Shown here: one piece after another, positions 36,311 through 44,915 of the stretch
Layout of the letters: every line of letters begins with the position of its first letter
How positions within the stretch are numbered: the first letter of the stretch is position 1
Source: Mucilaginibacter tolerans
GTDB lineage: Bacteria > Bacteroidota > Bacteroidia > Sphingobacteriales > Sphingobacteriaceae
Assembly: GCF_030519375.1 (NCBI RefSeq)
Contig: NZ_JAUMKB010000002.1
Coordinates: 310,001 to 374,000 of the forward strand
Length of the DNA: 64,000 bases
Reading direction: 5' to 3'
Translations under genes and position numbers: made by a program
The notes under the pieces: generated by a model
Seen by the model: only the letters and a program-made list of their open reading frames with translations
What the model was told of the DNA's origin: nothing
The model's database searches: none

Positions 36311-36346
36311 ATAAAAAAAGCCATCCCAAATCTGGAATGGCTTTTT
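36311..36346 (-). terminator. Intrinsic terminator of the PepSY-like gene
   Basis: AAAAAGCCATCCC, loop, GGAATGGCTTTTT with one mismatch. It lies 18 bases after the stop on the minus strand and has T tails on both strands, so it can act on both the otsAB promoter side and this gene. Confidence 0.88.
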
Positions 36347-36364
36347 AAAGCAGTAATTTTTAAA

Positions 36365-36841
36365 TTACTTTACTTCTTTGTAAAACTCAATGTGAGCATC
36401 AGGGCTAATTTTTACCAATACTTCTTTAGCCTCGCTTTTCAGGTCAACAAAGTATGCTGTCTCATCAGCGTCAGGGTTCAACTCAGTGTTGTTTTGGATA
36501 ACAATCACTTCATTAACGTCATAACCCTTGTAGTATTCGTTGATTTCTTTCATAGCTTTTGCTGGAATAGCCTTAGCATCAATATCCTGAGTTAAAGCAA
36601 CAAACTCACCGTTCAGGTTATAAAAAGCAGTTTTCTTTACGTTATCACTAACGAAATCAGCTTTTTGGAAAGAACCATTAACAGTCCAAACTACGTTAGT
36701 AGCATCGGCAAAGTCAGCATTGAATTGGTTTAAAACTGAGTAAGAAACATTCACATCAGTTTTAGCTTTTTTAGTGCCATCGGCAAATACGCTTGCGCTA
36801 AACAAAGTAGCGATTGCAGCGGTTATAAATAATTTTTTCAT
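36365..36841 (-). CDS. Secreted PepSY-like small protein
   Basis: 158 residues with a signal peptide (about 1-20, ending SVFA-DG). The mature protein, with FADATNVVWTVNGSFQKADF, YNLNGEFVALTQDID and then IPAKAMKEINEYYKGYDVNEV, fits the putative beta-lactamase-inhibitor-like PepSY-like family common in Bacteroidota. It is periplasmic or exported; function unknown. It is monocistronic with its own terminator and a -7 element (TATTTTTG) 24 bases upstream of the start. Confidence 0.8.
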   Translation of the reverse strand: MKKLFITAAIATLFSASVFADGTKKAKTDVNVSYSVLNQFNADFADATNVVWTVNGSFQKADFVSDNVKKTAFYNLNGEFVALTQDIDAKAIPAKAMKEINEYYKGYDVNEVIVIQNNTELNPDADETAYFVDLKSEAKEVLVKISPDAHIEFYKEVK

Positions 36842-37451
36842 TGTCTTAAATTTTAAATCCGCAACAAAAATAAGCTACAATTGCTAAATTTTAAAATATT
36901 TGGCAACTTTTGTAATTATTTTATAAAGTATAGGACGTTTTTTTGAGTTTTGCAAAATCCTATCGTAAATTAAGTGTCTTTTTTACATTATTGCAATAAA
37001 TTTCCAGGTTACTTAGTGTACATTATACAACAAGTAAATTTCTTAACAATTTCTTTGCAATTTGATGACAAATGGCATATTTTGATAACAAATAATTTAT
37101 AAAAGCGCTTATCTATTCTTCAAACTTGGAAGCAAAATAGCGATTGTGCCGCTCAAAATATGATATAAATAATAAATCGGGTTGATTCTCGGCTGATTTG
37201 TCAAGCTATTGATTGGTTACTTGACTGAATCAAAATTTACAGAATTTAAGGATCTTTGAGTTGGTCTAAATCGGGGTAGATAGTTAAGTGTAAAAAAAAA
37301 ATAAAAGCGCAAATTGACAAATCAGTTTTGACGTTTATTCCCGGTTACTTCGCCTAAAGAAAGTGGTGAGCCAAAAAATTAGCAATTTTAGAGAAATGAA
37401 ATTTTAGCTTATACCTGTACTTTGCAAAAACGATTTAGGCTTTGAAAAGAC
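36842..37451. other. 610-base AT-rich spacer between divergent genes
   Basis: No ORF above background. It contains a -7 box (TATTTTTG on minus, 36865-36872) for the PepSY-like gene, a pair of 13-base direct repeats 20 bases apart (37061-37093), an A run of ten (37292-37301) and some D-type words (TGATTGGTTACTTGACTGAATCA near 37210, shown here only in part of the motif family). No riboswitch core is recognised. Confidence 0.6.
37061..37093. repeat. Operator-like direct repeat pair, TTTGATnACAAAT
   Basis: TTTGATGACAAAT at 37061-37073 and TTTGATAACAAAT at 37081-37093: 12 of 13 bases match and the copies start exactly 20 bases apart, about two helical turns. Each half is weakly palindromic. The spacing is that of a regulator binding one face of the DNA. 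Confidence 0.5.
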
Positions 37452-37859
37452 ATGATAAGTAAAATGACACATGTAAGCATCTATGTTCTGGACCAGAAAA
37501 GAGCTTACGACTTCTATACCAATAAACTCGGATTTAAGGTTATAAAAGATGTACCGATGCCGAATAATGACCGCTGGATCACCGTTTGCCCACCTGAGCA
37601 GCCTGAACTTGAGATTATATTAGCGCCGCTAACCAGGGGCCTATTGCCCAAAGACACAATTAAAGTTTTGAAAGAACTTGTTGAAAAAGGGACTTTTGGT
37701 GTAGGCCTTTTTACCTGCAACGATATTTTTGCTACCTATGAAGAGTTAAAAGCCAAAGGCGTTGAGTTCACCAAAGCTCCCAGAAAAGAATTTTACGGCA
37801 CTGAGGCCATATTTAAGGACGATTCAGGCAACTGGTTCTCACTTGCACAACTTGTTTAA
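37452..37859 (+). CDS. VOC-superfamily (glyoxalase/bleomycin-resistance fold) protein
   Basis: 135 residues with two beta-alpha-beta-beta-beta modules: THVSIYVLDQKRAYDFYTNKLGF at the N-terminus (metal-ligand His H7), the middle FGVGLFTCNDIFATYEELKAKGVEF and a C-terminal EAIFKDDSGNWFSL. The metal-binding His/Glu set looks plausible for a dioxygenase or isomerase, but the substrate cannot be inferred. It is followed after 14 bases by the DUF1569 gene on the same strand. Confidence 0.85.
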   Translation: MISKMTHVSIYVLDQKRAYDFYTNKLGFKVIKDVPMPNNDRWITVCPPEQPELEIILAPLTRGLLPKDTIKVLKELVEKGTFGVGLFTCNDIFATYEELKAKGVEFTKAPRKEFYGTEAIFKDDSGNWFSLAQLV

Positions 37860-37873
37860 ACAATGCCCGAAAT

Positions 37874-38320
37874 ATGAAAACAATATTTGACCGAACAACA
37901 AGGGATGTATTGATCAACAGGATCAATTCACTCAATGAAAACAGTATGCCTCAATGGGGCAAAATGAATGTTTATCAGATGATAAAACATTGTACATTAT
38001 GGGAAGAAATGGTATCGGGCGAGTTGAAATGCAAACGGGCATTGATCGGCCGCGTGTTTGGGAAAATGGCATTAAAGAGCTTAGTGAAAGATGAGAGTCC
38101 ACTCAGGCGCAGCACACCCACGAGCCCGGAGCTTATCGTGACAGAAACCAGTGGCGATATCATCGCCCAAAAAGCAAAATGGATTGCATTGATCGAAAAA
38201 AATGCACAGCCTTCAAACACCGGCTTTATACACCCCTTTTTCGGACAGATGACCAGAGAACAGGTTGGGCATTTAGCTTATAAGCATATCGACCACCACC
38301 TGCGGCAATTCAATAAATAG
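37874..38320 (+). CDS. DUF1569 (DinB-like fold) protein
   Basis: 148 residues. The segments MPQWGKMNVYQMIKHCTLWEE, HPFFGQMTREQVGHLAYKHIDHHLRQF and the central LIVTETSGDI match DUF1569, a branch of the DinB/YfiT helical-bundle fold with His ligands for a metal. Such proteins may act as thiol-dependent S-transferases. It is probably cotranscribed with the VOC gene. Substrate unknown. Confidence 0.85.
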   Translation: MKTIFDRTTRDVLINRINSLNENSMPQWGKMNVYQMIKHCTLWEEMVSGELKCKRALIGRVFGKMALKSLVKDESPLRRSTPTSPELIVTETSGDIIAQKAKWIALIEKNAQPSNTGFIHPFFGQMTREQVGHLAYKHIDHHLRQFNK

Positions 38321-38400
38321 CAAATTTGAATCTTTCCGCTGCTTTTGCTGATGTTGTTACCAACAAGGATTATTTTTCAGGGTATCTCTGCCTTATAAGG

Positions 38401-38545
38401 AAATAGCGGTTTGTCAGTGACAAATTGAGAAATTTGTTGAACGCAACAAATTGATGCGACAGTTGATAATATACCGACGCTGTTTGTACCCTGAGACTGC
38501 AACTATTACAAGTGTCCTACGTCATTACACCTGTTACATGTAATA
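38401..38545. repeat. Cluster of hairpins in a convergent spacer
   Basis: Three or more perfect inverted repeats crowd a 145-base spacer between the DUF1569 gene and mqnA: TTGTCA-G-TGACAA (38411-38423), AATTTGTTG-AACG-CAACAAATT (38431-38452) and ATTACA ... TGTAAT (38524-38544). The arm AAATTTG of the second can also pair with CAAATT just before it, so the folds compete. Probably terminators for both genes, but denser than needed. Confidence 0.5.
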
Positions 38546-38568
38546 CCCTGATATAATTGGTCGAACTT

Positions 38569-39312
38569 TTACAGAGCTTTTATATAGTCAAGAAAAAGAT
38601 ATAATGCCTTTTTCTTATCGTCAGTCAGGTTAAAATCCAGCCTGTGCATTAGGTAATCCTCCAGATCAAAGTCATCGCGCTTTGGGAGTTCCTTTAATAA
38701 TTCAAGGCGATGATCAAGACCAAATTTTAGGCCTTTATTAAACTCTTCGGTAAATTCCTTCGAAATGGGTTTATTGGATATCCAGGCGGCAAATACAAAA
38801 GGCAAACCCGTCATTTTTTTCCATTCCTCAGCCAGGTCATATACATATTTAAATTGCTGTTTTTTGCCAAAAGTGCGGTCGCCGATTTGCACAAATGCTG
38901 TATATGTATCGGCAGATTGAGCATAATCCGCGGCATTTATGATCTGTTGCGGTTCAACTTTCCAGAAGTTTCTTATCAGGACTTTTGCCAGGTTGTTTGA
39001 AGTGCGGGATTGTGGATCGAGCTGAATAGTTTTCACTTCGTGAATATCGCAGTTGCTGAAAATAAATACCGAGTTAACTGCTCCATTTGCACCAATGCAA
39101 TAATCGGACACAATATGCCACTCAGGCAGGTTCAAAGCAGCAGCAACAGGTATCAGGCCAATATCTACTTTATCATCAATGAGTTTTTGGGCGCAATCAG
39201 ATGGGATATCAAGGCTCAGGTCGATCTGATCGATTACCGAAGTATGTTGTATTCCGTAAATAAATGGTTTGGTATTGGTATAGCTGACGGCAGATATTCT
39301 GATCTTTTTCAC
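38569..39312 (-). CDS. mqnA: Chorismate dehydratase (futalosine pathway)
   Basis: 247 residues of the periplasmic-binding-protein fold seen in MqnA/MqnD. ISAVSYTNTKPFIYGI at the N-terminus, KVDIGLIPVAAALNLP, the DPQSRTSNNLAKVLI segment and TGLPFVFAAWISN are characteristic. It removes water from chorismate to give 3-[(1-carboxyvinyl)oxy]benzoate, the first step of the futalosine route to menaquinone. The start codon is GTG. It is last in the minus-strand run with the phosphatase and mqnE. Confidence 0.93.
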   Translation of the reverse strand: MKKIRISAVSYTNTKPFIYGIQHTSVIDQIDLSLDIPSDCAQKLIDDKVDIGLIPVAAALNLPEWHIVSDYCIGANGAVNSVFIFSNCDIHEVKTIQLDPQSRTSNNLAKVLIRNFWKVEPQQIINAADYAQSADTYTAFVQIGDRTFGKKQQFKYVYDLAEEWKKMTGLPFVFAAWISNKPISKEFTEEFNKGLKFGLDHRLELLKELPKRDDFDLEDYLMHRLDFNLTDDKKKALYLFLDYIKAL

Positions 39313-39326
39313 GGGGTAGTTACGTA

Positions 39327-39941
39327 TTATTTTAAATGTTGCGCATTATTAAAATCGACAACCTCGTATTTGGCGCCGTCCCAGGTCACTTTATACAGCA
39401 CCAGGTTTTGATGCGGGAAATTCTCCATTTCGGTAAGAGGCAAATTCTGCAAAATGCAAAGGAACAAGCGCAGTGCACGCCCATGCATGCAAATGAGCAC
39501 CGTTTTTTCCTCAGCATGGCTCATGATAACCTTCAATGCCTCTAATTGCCTTGCTTTTACTTCATTTGGACTTTCGCCACCTTCAAACTTACTGTCAAGT
39601 TTACCATCCAGCCAATCACGCATCAACTTTAAAAAGGCGGCTTTGTTTTCGGGTGTACTTGGTTGGCCTTCTAAAACCCCCCATGCAAGCTCATCCAATC
39701 CTGATAGCTTTTCAAATGGAATGCCATCATCAATAAAAGGCTGGATACTTTGCTGAGTGCGCTTTAACTCAGAAATATAGATTTTATCAAAAGGAATATT
39801 CTTATAAGCCTCATGAAATAACTGTGCTTGGCGGCGGCCCTCGTCATTCAGGTCCGTATTTCGTCCCCGTCCTTGCACAATACCTTGTTTGTTCAGGTCT
39901 GTCTGCCCGTGGCGAACTATGTATAAAGTCTTTTCGATCAT
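39327..39941 (-). CDS. Histidine phosphatase family protein
   Basis: 204 residues. The motif YIVRHGQTDLNKQGI holds the phospho-His (H11), RTQQSIQPF carries the second Arg, and the closing MHGRALRLFLC gives the second His. It is a phosphoglycerate-mutase-fold phosphatase. It lies between mqnE (16 bases) and mqnA (14 bases) on the same strand, so it belongs to the menaquinone operon. No phosphatase step is known in the futalosine pathway, so its substrate is unclear. Confidence 0.9.
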   Translation of the reverse strand: MIEKTLYIVRHGQTDLNKQGIVQGRGRNTDLNDEGRRQAQLFHEAYKNIPFDKIYISELKRTQQSIQPFIDDGIPFEKLSGLDELAWGVLEGQPSTPENKAAFLKLMRDWLDGKLDSKFEGGESPNEVKARQLEALKVIMSHAEEKTVLICMHGRALRLFLCILQNLPLTEMENFPHQNLVLYKVTWDGAKYEVVDFNNAQHLK

Positions 39942-39957
39942 TAATAGTATGCTGCTT

Positions 39958-41151
39958 TTAGTTAATCACTGGCAGCTTATAAAATTGTGGTTTTACTTCT
40001 TCAGGAAATTCAAAATCGGTATAGTCGGTCACTACATTGTATAGCGTATCGCGCTCAATCGGTTTCCGGCCAATCTGTTTGATCAGCTCTACCAATTGTT
40101 TGGTGCTCATGCCCGGATGCTGTTCCTCTGCACCAGCCATTGAGTATATTTTGGTTGTATCGTCCAGCGTACCGTCAATATCATCCACTCCGAAATTCAA
40201 TGATAACTGCGCGGTATTGCGACTGATCATTGCCCAATAAGCTTTAATATGATCGAAATTATCCAGGTAAATACGTGCAATAGCATAGTTGCGCAAGTCC
40301 TCAATTACTGTCGACTCCGGCACGTGTGACATTTGATTATCCTGGTTACGGAATTTCAATGGAATGAAAGTCTGAAAACCACCGGTACGATCCTGCAATC
40401 GGCGCAAGCGTTCCATGTGATCTACCCGATGCCAGAATTTTTCGATATGCCCGTACAACATGGTAGCATTGGAACGCATACCCAGTTTATGCCATTCTTC
40501 ATGTATCTGCAGCCATTGATCGGCGGTACATTTATCCTTGCATATCTGGTCGCGGATCTCGTCGTGAAATATCTCGGCCCCGCCACCCGGGATTGACTCC
40601 AGGCCGGCATCTTTCATCATCTTCATACCTGTAGCATAATCAATTTTGGCTTTCTTGAAGATATAATGATATTCAACAGGGGTCAACGCTTTTACATGCA
40701 GGTTGGGTCGATGTGCCTTTATTTTGCTGAACAATTCCGTATAAAACGGCACATCATATTGGGGTAAAACACCTCCTACTATGTGTACCTCAGTTACCGG
40801 CTCATCGTCGTATTTTTTTACCATGTTCAGCATATCTTCCATGGTGTATTCCCAGCCTTCCGAGCGTTGCTTGATCAGGCGCGAATACGAACAGAACTTA
40901 CAATCGTAAACACAAAGATTGGTAGGCTCGATATGAAAATTGCGGTTGAAATAGGTATTATCACCATGTTTTTTCTCGCGGATATAATTCGCCAGCACAC
41001 CTAAATATCCCAATTCACCTTGTTCGTACAGCAAAACGCCTTCATCAAATGTGATGCGCTCACCATCCAACACTTTTTGCGCAATGTGCTTTAAATCAGC
41101 AGAAAGATCAGGATCCTGCAATAATAAGCGTAAATTATTTCCGGCTTCCAT
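39958..41151 (-). CDS. mqnE: Aminofutalosine synthase (radical SAM)
   Basis: 397 residues. The radical-SAM cluster motif is C80-x3-C84-x2-C87 (NLCVYDCKFC), followed by EVHIVGGVLPQYD, ESIPGGGAEIF and the SNATMLYGHIE segment, which favours MqnE over the related MqnC. MqnE joins the MqnA product to the adenosyl group of SAM, giving aminofutalosine. It heads the operon mqnE-phosphatase-mqnA. The remaining genes mqnB, mqnC and mqnD are not in the window. Confidence 0.93.
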   Translation of the reverse strand: MEAGNNLRLLLQDPDLSADLKHIAQKVLDGERITFDEGVLLYEQGELGYLGVLANYIREKKHGDNTYFNRNFHIEPTNLCVYDCKFCSYSRLIKQRSEGWEYTMEDMLNMVKKYDDEPVTEVHIVGGVLPQYDVPFYTELFSKIKAHRPNLHVKALTPVEYHYIFKKAKIDYATGMKMMKDAGLESIPGGGAEIFHDEIRDQICKDKCTADQWLQIHEEWHKLGMRSNATMLYGHIEKFWHRVDHMERLRRLQDRTGGFQTFIPLKFRNQDNQMSHVPESTVIEDLRNYAIARIYLDNFDHIKAYWAMISRNTAQLSLNFGVDDIDGTLDDTTKIYSMAGAEEQHPGMSTKQLVELIKQIGRKPIERDTLYNVVTDYTDFEFPEEVKPQFYKLPVIN

Positions 41152-41228
41152 TGAAAAAACTTTGCTGCAAAAATAGGAAATGTTAATGTAAAGCGTGTGT
41201 AAACATTAATTTACTGATCACAAAACTT

Positions 41229-41236
41229 TAAGTTTG
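41229..41236 (+). promoter_or_regulatory. -7 element TAAGTTTG just before the metB-like start codon
   Basis: A perfect TAnnTTTG box ends six bases before the ATG at 41242, the same geometry as at 12707-12714. It implies a transcript starting at or next to the ATG. Confidence 0.5.
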
Positions 41237-41241
41237 TCTTT

Positions 41242-42357
41242 ATGAAAATCGAGACTATAGCTATTCATGCAGGCAATCATAATGATGAATCATCCAGAGC
41301 GGTAATTCAGCCTATTACTATGTCGACCACCTTTGTGCGCGAGGCAGATGGCTCATTTCCTGCGGGATATATTTATAGCAGGTCAAGTAATCCTAACCGG
41401 ACTTCGCTCGAAAATGTACTAACTAAACTAGAAGGTGGTACAGACGCGGCAGCCTTTTCTTCGGGTAATGCAGCTGGCATGTCCGTTTTTCAGACATTGA
41501 AACCGGGCACACATATTATTGGGCCGGATGACATGTACCACGGCTTACGCAACCAGATCAAAAATCTTTTTGCTAACACACTGGAGTTCGATTTTGTTGA
41601 TATCAATGATCCGGCAGTTTTAGCGGCACATATTAAACCGAACACAGAATTGATCTGGGTGGAAACACCATCGAACCCTTTATTGAAGATCACAGACATA
41701 AAAGCAATAGTTGATACCGCTCGCAAATACAATATAAAGGTAGTTTGCGATAACACCTTCGCCACTCCTATCGGCCAACAGCCTTTAGCTCTCGGAGCAG
41801 ATATGGTGATGCACTCTTCTACCAAGTATTTCGGCGGGCATAGCGACCTGATGGGTGGCGCTTTGATTACAGCCCAGAAAAATGAGTGGTGGGCAAAAAT
41901 CCGCCAGGTACAGGAAATGGGTGGTGCTATCCCCTCGCCTATGGATTGCTATTATTTAACCCGAAGCATCAAAACACTGCCATATCGTGTTAAAGGCCAT
42001 ATCCATAATGCACAGCTACTTGCCGAATACCTGGAAAATCACCCTAAAATTGAGCAAGTGATGTATCCCGGGTTGTTGTCGCACCCACAGCACGCAACAG
42101 CTAGAGCGCAAATGTTAAACTTTGGTGGCATGCTATCATTTTGTGTAAAAGGCGGTTCGGATGAAGCTCGGAAGGTGGTCAATAAATTGCAAATATTCAC
42201 CCAGGCAACCAGTTTAGGCGGAGTTGAAAGTTTGATAGAGCACCGTGCATCCGTAGAAGGCCCCGATACTAAAACACCGCATAATTTACTGCGGGTATCC
42301 GTTGGCCTTGAACATATTGATGACCTAATAGAAGACCTTACACAAGCTCTCGATTAG
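41242..42357 (+). CDS. Trans-sulfuration enzyme (cystathionine gamma-synthase/gamma-lyase family)
   Basis: 371 residues, PLP-dependent Cys/Met metabolism family. The pieces TTFVREADG, YIYSRSSNPNRTSLE, SSGNAAGMSVF and the PLP-lysine motif HSSTKYFGGHSDLMGG are present, and SLGGVESLIEHRAS near the C-terminus matches the gamma-synthase/gamma-lyase group. Substrate choice (O-acetylhomoserine plus cysteine, or cystathionine cleavage) cannot be settled from the motifs. It is separate from the riboswitch operon; its stop overlaps the DinB gene by four bases, tail to tail. Confidence 0.9.
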   Translation: MKIETIAIHAGNHNDESSRAVIQPITMSTTFVREADGSFPAGYIYSRSSNPNRTSLENVLTKLEGGTDAAAFSSGNAAGMSVFQTLKPGTHIIGPDDMYHGLRNQIKNLFANTLEFDFVDINDPAVLAAHIKPNTELIWVETPSNPLLKITDIKAIVDTARKYNIKVVCDNTFATPIGQQPLALGADMVMHSSTKYFGGHSDLMGGALITAQKNEWWAKIRQVQEMGGAIPSPMDCYYLTRSIKTLPYRVKGHIHNAQLLAEYLENHPKIEQVMYPGLLSHPQHATARAQMLNFGGMLSFCVKGGSDEARKVVNKLQIFTQATSLGGVESLIEHRASVEGPDTKTPHNLLRVSVGLEHIDDLIEDLTQALD

Positions 42358-42884
42358 GCTTTCATCGCTTCTGCTTTCCTGAAGTATTGCATCGCTTCTT
42401 TACCAAGGGCTCTTCTCAAAATACCGATCTGACCGATGTGGTATGACTGGTGATCATTAATAAATGCCCATAAGCCTGCCACGGAATTATCAAAAGGGGC
42501 AATTGGATGCCTGGCTTCAATAACCGCATTTAATGCTTCTTCAGGAAGATTAGCCAAACCCGCTCTTATTGCCGGAGTTGTTTCGTTCCATTTATCTTTA
42601 AGCTGTTCAATAGTCGGAAATTCGCCCTTTGACATTTTTCTTTCTTCTTCAGTAGAGCCTTGTATCGTTAGAAAATGTCCGGTCCAGGGAATTTCTACTT
42701 GTGCACCGCTTATTCTGACTAAATTTCGTTGTGCCCATAAAAGATGACCTGCCAGCCATTTAATACTGTTTAATGGTTCTACAATACATTTATTGGCTTC
42801 CTCATCGCTGATATTATCGATAACATTATTGAACAATACATCGTGCAGATCATATTGTGCTAAAAGTTGATTTTTTGCTGACAT
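42354..42884 (-). CDS. DinB-family protein
   Basis: 176 residues from the ATG at 42884. The four-helix DinB/YfiT pattern is visible: IKWLAGHLLWAQRNLVRISG with the first metal His, then VAGLWAFINDHQSYHIGQIGILRRALG carrying H-x3-H. Such proteins bind a divalent metal and may be thiol-dependent transferases. A longer frame to 42938 lacks family support. Its 5' end diverges from the riboswitch promoter. Substrate unknown. Confidence 0.88.
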   Translation of the reverse strand: MSAKNQLLAQYDLHDVLFNNVIDNISDEEANKCIVEPLNSIKWLAGHLLWAQRNLVRISGAQVEIPWTGHFLTIQGSTEEERKMSKGEFPTIEQLKDKWNETTPAIRAGLANLPEEALNAVIEARHPIAPFDNSVAGLWAFINDHQSYHIGQIGILRRALGKEAMQYFRKAEAMKA

Positions 42885-43053
42885 AGCTTTTTTTATCAAA
42901 GTTAGATGCAAAATGGACCGGCGATGAGGTGTATACACGCCAACTTGAGTGCCTTTTGCGCCATTTTTGAGCTGAAAGCTTAAAGCAAAAATCAGAAAAA
43001 AAGCCGCTTTGCTCTTTTGCCTTTCATCTTTTTGCTAAGAAAATAAAATTTAA

Positions 43054-43086
43054 TTTGGAGATATAGCCCTTTATAAGCTATGTTTG
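43054..43086 (+). promoter_or_regulatory. Bacteroidota-type promoter of the methionine operon
   Basis: TTTG at 43054-43057, 21 bases, then TATGTTTG at 43079-43086. A start near 43091 would give a leader of about 400 bases before metY, carrying the SAM riboswitch and the leader peptide. Confidence 0.75.
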
Positions 43087-43137
43087 CAACATTATTTGGT
43101 AGCAATACCTCGATCATTACCTATCATACAGGTTTTG

Positions 43138-43247
43138 GTTTATAAAGAAGCGGCGAGAGATCAGGCTCAAAGACCCGCTGGCAACCCTCCAGAGTGGAGA
43201 AGGTGCCAAATCCTGGCCCGGCGAATGGACGCCGGGGGATATAAATT
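43138..43247 (+). promoter_or_regulatory. SAM-I (S-box) riboswitch
   Basis: The core is recognisable: GAGATCAGGCTCAAAGACCC, then GCTGGCAACC, a CTCC-AGAGT-GGAG hairpin, AAGGTGCCAAATCC and a final GCCCGGCG-AATGGA-CGCCGGGG hairpin. TTATA near 43140 and TATAA near 43240 can close P1. SAM-I riboswitches normally lower expression at high SAM. Downstream genes are metY, metX and homoserine dehydrogenase, which fits. Confidence 0.9.
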
Positions 43248-43254
43248 AACAACC

Positions 43255-43365
43255 ATGAAAAGATTAATTAAAACCACACTCCAGCAATTTCTTTGTTCCT
43301 TCAGGGACCTGTCAATTTCTTACAGCTATTCCGACGGCTGCATGTGCATGTGTTACTGTTGTTAA
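43255..43365 (+). CDS. Cys/Met-rich leader peptide, 36 aa (attenuator candidate)
   Basis: An ATG ten bases after the SAM riboswitch opens a 36-codon frame starting MKRLIKTTLQQFLC and ending C29-M-C-M-C-Y-C-C36, six cysteines in all and two Met among the last eight codons before TAA. The protein is too short and too odd in composition to be an enzyme. Its place, between a SAM riboswitch and sulfur-assimilation genes, fits a peptide whose translation slows when charged Cys-tRNA (or Met-tRNA) is scarce. Its stop is two bases before the first of several competing hairpins. A secreted or metal-binding peptide is the alternative. I know of no described family with this form. Confidence 0.65.
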   Translation: MKRLIKTTLQQFLCSFRDLSISYSYSDGCMCMCYCC

Positions 43366-43367
43366 TT

Positions 43368-43433
43368 TACACGATTGGGTTTATTATTTAATTCACGTGT
43401 AGCCAACAACGGTAAGGTATTTTCTTTACCCAA
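43368..43433 (+). promoter_or_regulatory. Competing hairpins between leader peptide and metY
   Basis: Fold 1: TACACG (43368-43373) with CGTGTA (43396-43401). Fold 2: TTGGGT (43375-43380) with ACCCAA (43428-43433). Fold 3: GGTAAG (43411-43416) with CTTTACC (43424-43430), one bulge. Fold 2 excludes fold 3 and encloses or disrupts fold 1. A ribosome held on the terminal Cys codons would cover the start of fold 1. Confidence 0.5.
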
Positions 43434-43481
43434 AACCAAAAAACTAATTCATTACCAAGCAAGAACTTACTTACACATTAA

Positions 43482-44819
<1,338 letters not shown>

Positions 44820-44872
44820 ATGCAGGCCTTATAACGTTTTTAGTTTTTTTTAAGTGATATAGAAAGTTATTA

Positions 44873-44906
44873 CGGAATGTGGCTGATCAAATTTCAGCCG
44901 CATCCG
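44873..44906 (+). promoter_or_regulatory. Near-perfect hairpin just upstream of metX
   Basis: CGGAATGTGGCTGA pairs with TCAGCCGCATCCG across a short loop, with one extra A on the left. It ends nine bases before the metX ATG, in the position of a ribosome-binding site. No T tract follows, so it is not a plain terminator. Confidence 0.6.
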
Positions 44907-44915
44907 CAGTAGCAA

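Noticed and set aside
43084..43365. A 93-codon frame starting at 43084 that contains the leader peptide
   Set aside because: Its first 57 codons run through the SAM riboswitch core, which is conserved for RNA structure. The peptide most likely starts at the ATG at 43255.
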